From the NCBI GenBank assembly GCA_010021145.1, contig RGRP01000023.1:1-10395 (forward strand): a stretch of DNA of 10,395 nt, read 5' to 3'. This document shows, in pieces, positions 6,631 to 10,395 of the stretch. Both the position numbers and the translations under genes were made by a program. The notes under the pieces were generated by a model that worked only from the letters and a program-made list of their open reading frames with translations, did not search any database and had not been told where the DNA came from. Source of the DNA: Candidatus Fonsibacter lacus. Lineage in GTDB: Bacteria; Pseudomonadota; Alphaproteobacteria; Pelagibacterales; Pelagibacteraceae. Every line of letters starts with the position of its first letter. The stretch's first letter is position 1.

Positions 6631-6837
6631 ATGTATAAGATTAAAACTAAAAGCTCAGCTAAAAAAAGATTTAGAATTACAGCGACAGGCAAAGTAAAAA
6701 TGCCTCAAGCTGGCAAAAGACATGGCATGATTAAAAGAACGAATGCTCAGATTAGAAGACAAAGAGGGATGGCAATTATGTCAAAACCTGATGCTAAAAT
6801 TGTTAAATCTTACATGCCAAATAGTTTAAGAGGATAA
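6631..6837 (+). CDS. rpmI: 50S ribosomal protein L35
   Basis: 68 residues, very basic, close to the 65 of E. coli L35. The N-terminal block KIKTKSSAKKRFRITATGKV (residues 3-22) and AGKRHGM (27-33) are the family signature. The C-terminal part shows the KRTNAQIRRQRG stretch (35-46) where E. coli has a related hydrophobic-basic segment. It is a structural protein of the large ribosomal subunit. It lies 69 bases after infC and three bases before rplT, and its final codons carry the rplT ribosome binding site (AGAGGA, 6829-6834, six bases before that ATG), so the two ribosomal genes are almost certainly translated together. In E. coli the rpmI-rplT pair is repressed by L20 binding to the leader; the short leader here gives no direct sign of this. 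Confidence 0.97.
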   Translation: MYKIKTKSSAKKRFRITATGKVKMPQAGKRHGMIKRTNAQIRRQRGMAIMSKPDAKIVKSYMPNSLRG

Positions 6838-6840
6838 TTT

Positions 6841-7197
6841 ATGTCACGAGTTAAACGAGGGGTAACCAGTCACGCAAAACATAAAAAAGTTTTTAAAGCT
6901 GCAAAAGGTTTTTATGGAAGAAAAAAAAATACAATTAGAACTGCTAAACAATCAGTAGAAAAATCTTTACAATATTCTTATAGAGATCGTAGAGCTAAAA
7001 AAAGAAATTTTAGATCCCTTTGGATACAAAGAATCAATGCCGGTGTTAGAGAGCAAGGTTTGACTTATTCTAAATTTATTAATGGTCTTAATAAAACTAA
7101 AATTTCTATTGATAGAAAAATTTTAGCAGATTTAGCTTATCAAAATCCTGAGGCTTTTAAATCCATCGTAAAAAAGGTACAGTCTAGCCTAAATTAG
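6841..7197 (+). CDS. rplT: 50S ribosomal protein L20
   Basis: 118 residues, the same length as E. coli L20. The sequence starts MSRVKRGVTSHAKHKKVFKA (1-20) and continues with AKGFYGRKKN (21-30), RDRRAKKRNFRSLWIQRINA (48-67) and GLTYSKFINGL (73-83), all typical of the family. The N-terminal half is the long basic extension that threads into 23S rRNA; the C-terminal half is the globular domain that, in E. coli, is enough for binding the rpmI leader. L20 is needed early in assembly of the 50S subunit. Its start is fixed by AGAGGA inside the end of rpmI. The gap to pheS is 32 bases and holds a small inverted repeat. Confidence 0.98.
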   Translation: MSRVKRGVTSHAKHKKVFKAAKGFYGRKKNTIRTAKQSVEKSLQYSYRDRRAKKRNFRSLWIQRINAGVREQGLTYSKFINGLNKTKISIDRKILADLAYQNPEAFKSIVKKVQSSLN

Positions 7198-7200
7198 AAA

Positions 7201-7221
7201 ACTAGTTTCTTAAATACTAGT
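7201..7221 (+). other. Short inverted repeat between rplT and pheS
   Basis: ACTAGT at 7201-7206 is repeated at 7216-7221. Because each copy is its own reverse complement, they can pair as a 6-base stem with a 9-base loop. No run of T follows (the next bases are AGATCATC), so it does not look like an intrinsic terminator, and pheS starts only eight bases further. It might slow or shield pheS initiation, or be chance. No Shine-Dalgarno sequence is visible before pheS. Confidence 0.25.
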
Positions 7222-7229
7222 AGATCATC

Positions 7230-8297
7230 ATGGATGAAATTTTATATTTAGAAAAAGAATTTAAATCTAAAATCGACCAGTCTGATAATCTTCATAAAAT
7301 TGAACAAGTAAAATCTGAAGCTTTTGGTAAAAACGGAAAGATTGGTGAGCTTTTTAAAAAAATTACAACTCTTCAAGGGGAAGATAGAAAATCTTTTGCT
7401 TCAAATTTAAATAAATTAAAAGATGATATTAATGATCTCATTAATTCTAAAATAAGTTTCTTTGAACAAAAAGAAATTAATAAAAAATTATTAGAAGATA
7501 GAATTGATATCACTTTACCTGGAAGACCTTTTACTTTTGGAAAAATTCATCCCGTTACACAAGTAATTGATGAAGTTACAGCTATTTTTGGAGAAATAGG
7601 ATTTTCAGTAGCAGAAGGACCTGATGTTGAAAATGAATACAACAATTTTACTGCATTAAATACTCCGCCACATCATCCAGCAAGAGATATGCATGACACA
7701 TTTTATTTAGGTAATGATAAGGAAATTTTATTAAGAACCCATACGTCACCAGTACAAATAAGAACTATGTTGTCTGGAAAACCGCCATTTAAAATTATTG
7801 CGCCTGGAAGAACTTATAGATGTGATAGCGACCAAACTCACACTCCTATGTTTCATCAAGTTGAAGGTTTACATATAGATAAAAATGTAAACATGGGACA
7901 TTTAAAAGGTGTTCTTGATTATTTTATTAGAAAATTTTTTGAAGTAGATAAAATTAAGATGAGATTTAGACCTAGTCATTTTCCTTTTACCGAACCATCA
8001 GCGGAAGTTGATATTGGTTATAAATTGAAGGATGGAAAAATTGTTATTGGCGAAGGAGATAAATGGCTTGAAATATTGGGTTGTGGGATGGTTCATCCTA
8101 ACGTTTTAAAAAATTGCAAAGTAAATACTTCAATCTATCAGGGTTATGCATTTGGTATCGGAATTGATCGATTAGCCATGCTTAAATACGGAATAAATGA
8201 TCTAAGATCTTTTTTTGAAACAGATGTCAGATGGTTAGAACATTATGGATTTGATCCATTAGATATACCTGCAAATTATAGAGGTTTTAGTAGATGA
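7230..8297 (+). CDS. pheS: Phenylalanine--tRNA ligase alpha subunit
   Basis: 355 residues. PheS is the catalytic subunit of the (alpha-beta)2 enzyme that charges tRNA-Phe. The N-terminal coiled-coil arm is at about 1-90 (KNGKIGELFKKI, 34-45). The class II core follows: DITLPGRPFTFGKIHPVTQ (93-111), GPDVENEYNNFTALNTPPHHPARD (130-153, read in part), LLRTHTSPVQIRTM (167-180) and PGRTYRCDSDQTHTPMFHQVEG (192-213) with the motif 2 arginine. FPFTEPSAEVDI (251-262) and WLEILGCGMVHPNVL (279-293) line the active site. GYAFGIGIDRLAMLKYG (305-321) is motif 3, with Ala307 at the position of E. coli Ala294 in the phenylalanine pocket. The last 15-20 residues (HYGFDPLDIPANYRGFSR) form a tail beyond the E. 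coli end, as in alphaproteobacterial relatives. The stop TGA overlaps the pheT ATG (ATGA), the usual sign of coupled translation for equal subunit amounts. Confidence 0.98.
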   Translation: MDEILYLEKEFKSKIDQSDNLHKIEQVKSEAFGKNGKIGELFKKITTLQGEDRKSFASNLNKLKDDINDLINSKISFFEQKEINKKLLEDRIDITLPGRPFTFGKIHPVTQVIDEVTAIFGEIGFSVAEGPDVENEYNNFTALNTPPHHPARDMHDTFYLGNDKEILLRTHTSPVQIRTMLSGKPPFKIIAPGRTYRCDSDQTHTPMFHQVEGLHIDKNVNMGHLKGVLDYFIRKFFEVDKIKMRFRPSHFPFTEPSAEVDIGYKLKDGKIVIGEGDKWLEILGCGMVHPNVLKNCKVNTSIYQGYAFGIGIDRLAMLKYGINDLRSFFETDVRWLEHYGFDPLDIPANYRGFSR

Positions 8298-10395
8298 AAA
8301 TAACATCCTCTTGGTTAAAAGATCATTTAAAAACTAGTGCAAATATTGAAAAGATTGTTTCAACTCTAAATAATATAGGTCTCGAAGTCGAAAGTGTTGG
8401 AACAGCAGATAAAAATAATTTTTTTTTAGTAGCAAAAATTATTAAAGCAGAAAAACATCCAAATGCAGATAAATTAAAATTATGTGATGTTGATATTGGA
8501 TCTGGAAAAATACTAAAAGTTGTTTGTGGCGCTTCAAATGCTAGGGATGGTTTATTAACTGTTTATGCTGGACCAGGTGCTATTATTCCAAAAAATCAGC
8601 TGAAGATTAAAGTTACTAATATTAGAGGAGTTGATTCATACGGAATGCTTTGTTCAGAATCCGAATTAGGCTTATCTGATGAAAGTCAAGGAATTACTGA
8701 ACTAGATTCAAAAAAATTTAAAGTCGGAAATAGTTATTTTAAAAATAATGGCGAACCAGTAATTGATATATCTATAACCCCTAATAGATCTGACTGCTTA
8801 GGAGTAAGAGGTATTGCAAGAGATTTATCGACGGCAGGTCTTGGAAAGTTAATTGATTTACAAGAAATTAAATTAAAAACTAATATAAAAAATCCTTTTA
8901 AAGTTATTATTCAATCTAATTCTGGATGTTCTTCATTTGCACACTGCTACATTGAGGGAATTAAAAATAAAGAAAGTCCAAAATGGCTTAAAGATAAATT
9001 AATTTCAATTGGAATGAATCCGATTTCAGCCGTTGTTGATGTTACAAATTATATTATGTTTGATTTAAATAGACCTTTACACGCCTATGATGCTGATAAA
9101 ATTGAAAGAAAAGTTATTGTTCGTTTATCAAAAAAAGGCGAAAAATTTTTAGCTTTAGATAAAAATAATTACTCACTTGAAGATGATGCTTGTCTAATTA
9201 CTAATGAAAAAGAAATTCTTGGTTTGGGAGGAGTGATTGGTGGAGAAAATTCTTCAATCTCTTTAGATACTAAAAATATTTTTTTAGAGTCAGCTTTATT
9301 CGATCCAGTAAAAATATCTAAAGTTGCAAAAAAATTGGGTATCAATTCTGATGCTAAATTTAGATTTGAAAGAGGAGTTGATCCTAATATTATGGAATAT
9401 GGATTAACACTTGCAGCAAAAATCATCAATAAGTTATGCGGAGGAAAAATAAGTAACATTATTGTTGCTGGAGAAAGTAATTTTAAAAATAAACAAATTA
9501 GATTTCATTTAGAAAAATTTGAGAAAGTTATAGGAAATAAGATTTCATCAACTGAAATTAAAAAAATTTTAAATAATTTAGGTTTTAAATTTAAAGAAAA
9601 AAAAAATGTATACTCAATAATCGTTCCAACTTGGCGCTCTGATATTAATGAAGAAGTTGATATAGTAGAGGAGTTAATAAGAATTAGAGGTTATGATAAA
9701 ATTCAGCTTATTAAGCCAGAAGTCGATAGTTCCAAAGATATTTTAACAGGAAGACAGAAGTTACAAAGATTTGCACAAAGATCAGTAGCTAATAAAGGCT
9801 TTATGGAAACTGTTACTTATTCTTTTACAAATTCAAAGATTGATTCATTATTTGGATCACATACTAAAAATTTATTAATTACTAATCCAATATCTAACGA
9901 TTTAGATACTTTAAGATCTTCTATTTTTTCAAATCTTTTGATTCATGCAAAAAATAATATTCATAGAAATTTAGAAGATCAGAAAATTTTTGAATGTGGG
10001 CCTATTTTTTTTGGTTCAAAACCAGGAGAACAAATAACTGTTATTGGAGGAATTCAAATTGGAAAAATTTATAGAAAAAATTGGTTAGAAAAAGATAAAG
10101 ATGTTGATGTTTTTGAAATTAAAGATTGTGTTTATAAAACATTAATTGAACTTGGTATTAAAAAAGAGCAAGAACTGTCAGTTATTCAAGAGTCCGAATT
10201 ATATTATCATCCCGGTAGATCAGGAAAATTTTTTCTACGCGCAAATAATCAGTTACCCCTTGCTAATTTTGGAGAAATTAATCCTAAAATTATTAAAGAA
10301 CTTGATGTAAAACATGGCCCAGTTTTTGGTTTTCAAATTTTTTTAAATAATATTCCAGTTATTAATAAACAAAATACTGAAAAAAAAATTAAATA
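8294..10395 (+). CDS. pheT: Phenylalanine--tRNA ligase beta subunit, incomplete at 3' end
   Basis: Open reading frame from the ATG at 8294 (overlapping the pheS stop as ATGA) to the window edge with no stop: 700 complete codons, against about 800 residues for the whole protein. PheT binds tRNA-Phe and edits mischarged tyrosine. Domains seen: N-terminal MKITSSWLKDHL; the EMAP/OB-fold tRNA-binding domain, about 40-150 (AEKHPNADKLKLCDVD); B3/B4 editing region from ITPNRSDCLG (161-170) through AVVDVTNYIMFDLNRPLHAYD and LGGVIGGENSSIS to FRFERGVDP (356-364); B5, about 400-475, with PTWRSDINEEVDIVEE (445-460) and IRGYDKI; and the catalytic-like core with NPISNDLDTLRSSI, FECGPIF and YYHPGRSG. The missing part should be the C-terminal FDX-ACB domain of about 100 residues, which holds the anticodon stem. 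No frameshift or internal stop is present in the visible part. Confidence 0.97.
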   Translation, partial: MKITSSWLKDHLKTSANIEKIVSTLNNIGLEVESVGTADKNNFFLVAKIIKAEKHPNADKLKLCDVDIGSGKILKVVCGASNARDGLLTVYAGPGAIIPKNQLKIKVTNIRGVDSYGMLCSESELGLSDESQGITELDSKKFKVGNSYFKNNGEPVIDISITPNRSDCLGVRGIARDLSTAGLGKLIDLQEIKLKTNIKNPFKVIIQSNSGCSSFAHCYIEGIKNKESPKWLKDKLISIGMNPISAVVDVTNYIMFDLNRPLHAYDADKIERKVIVRLSKKGEKFLALDKNNYSLEDDACLITNEKEILGLGGVIGGENSSISLDTKNIFLESALFDPVKISKVAKKLGINSDAKFRFERGVDPNIMEYGLTLAAKIINKLCGGKISNIIVAGESNFKNKQIRFHLEKFEKVIGNKISSTEIKKILNNLGFKFKEKKNVYSIIVPTWRSDINEEVDIVEELIRIRGYDKIQLIKPEVDSSKDILTGRQKLQRFAQRSVANKGFMETVTYSFTNSKIDSLFGSHTKNLLITNPISNDLDTLRSSIFSNLLIHAKNNIHRNLEDQKIFECGPIFFGSKPGEQITVIGGIQIGKIYRKNWLEKDKDVDVFEIKDCVYKTLIELGIKKEQELSVIQESELYYHPGRSGKFFLRANNQLPLANFGEINPKIIKELDVKHGPVFGFQIFLNNIPVINKQNTEKKIK

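Noticed and set aside
7198..7229. A pheM-like leader peptide/attenuator before pheS
   Set aside because: The 32-base gap is too short for a phenylalanine-rich leader peptide plus alternative hairpins, and no terminator with a T run is present.
9169..9459. Minus-strand open frame of 96 codons inside pheT
   Set aside because: It is antisense to the conserved B3/B4 domain of pheT, which is clearly the coding strand.

Overview
This 10.4 kb window is a fragment of a small, AT-rich, densely packed bacterial chromosome. Only about 148 bases lie between genes (about 1.4%), and neighbouring genes touch or overlap in several places. Codon use leans heavily to TTA, AGA and AAA/AAT. The proteins look alphaproteobacterial: PheS has an extra C-terminal tail after the catalytic core, IF-3 has the residues GPKVND at the start of its conserved region, and the glycosyltransferase carries an HVRSRAPAWS-type motif. 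Together these suggest a streamlined free-living marine alphaproteobacterium of the SAR11/Pelagibacterales or HIMB59 kind. That assignment is an inference from composition and protein style, without a database search.

Layout. Bases 1-1290 are the 3' end of gltB (glutamate synthase large subunit), overlapping by 17 bases a YeeZ-like NAD(P)-binding epimerase/reductase (1274-2170). A minus-strand alpha/beta hydrolase of the ABHD10-like type (2147-2899) converges on it with a 24-base overlap. Only 26 bases separate the divergent starts of the hydrolase and a GT4-type glycosyltransferase (2926-4065). From there to the end all genes are on the plus strand: thrS (4074-5990), infC (6001-6561), rpmI (6631-6837), rplT (6841-7197), pheS (7230-8297) and pheT (8294 to the window end, incomplete).

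How the genes work together. The right two thirds is the classical translation cluster thrS-infC-rpmI-rplT-pheS-pheT, also known from Escherichia coli. It supplies threonyl- and phenylalanyl-tRNA synthetases, initiation factor 3 and 50S proteins L35 and L20. The left third combines nitrogen assimilation (gltB), a probable envelope sugar transfer enzyme and two enzymes of unknown substrate.

The most informative sequence-level points are as follows. The start of infC is a non-canonical ATT codon at 6001, preceded by a well-placed AGGAG that overlaps the thrS stop. pheT is an open gene running off the right edge. The 26-base divergent region may drive leaderless or near-leaderless transcripts. 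I see no mobile element, CRISPR array, tRNA, rRNA, or good evidence of an undescribed system; this is mostly an ordinary housekeeping region. No stretch over 300 bases lacks a gene; the longest gap is 69 bases.
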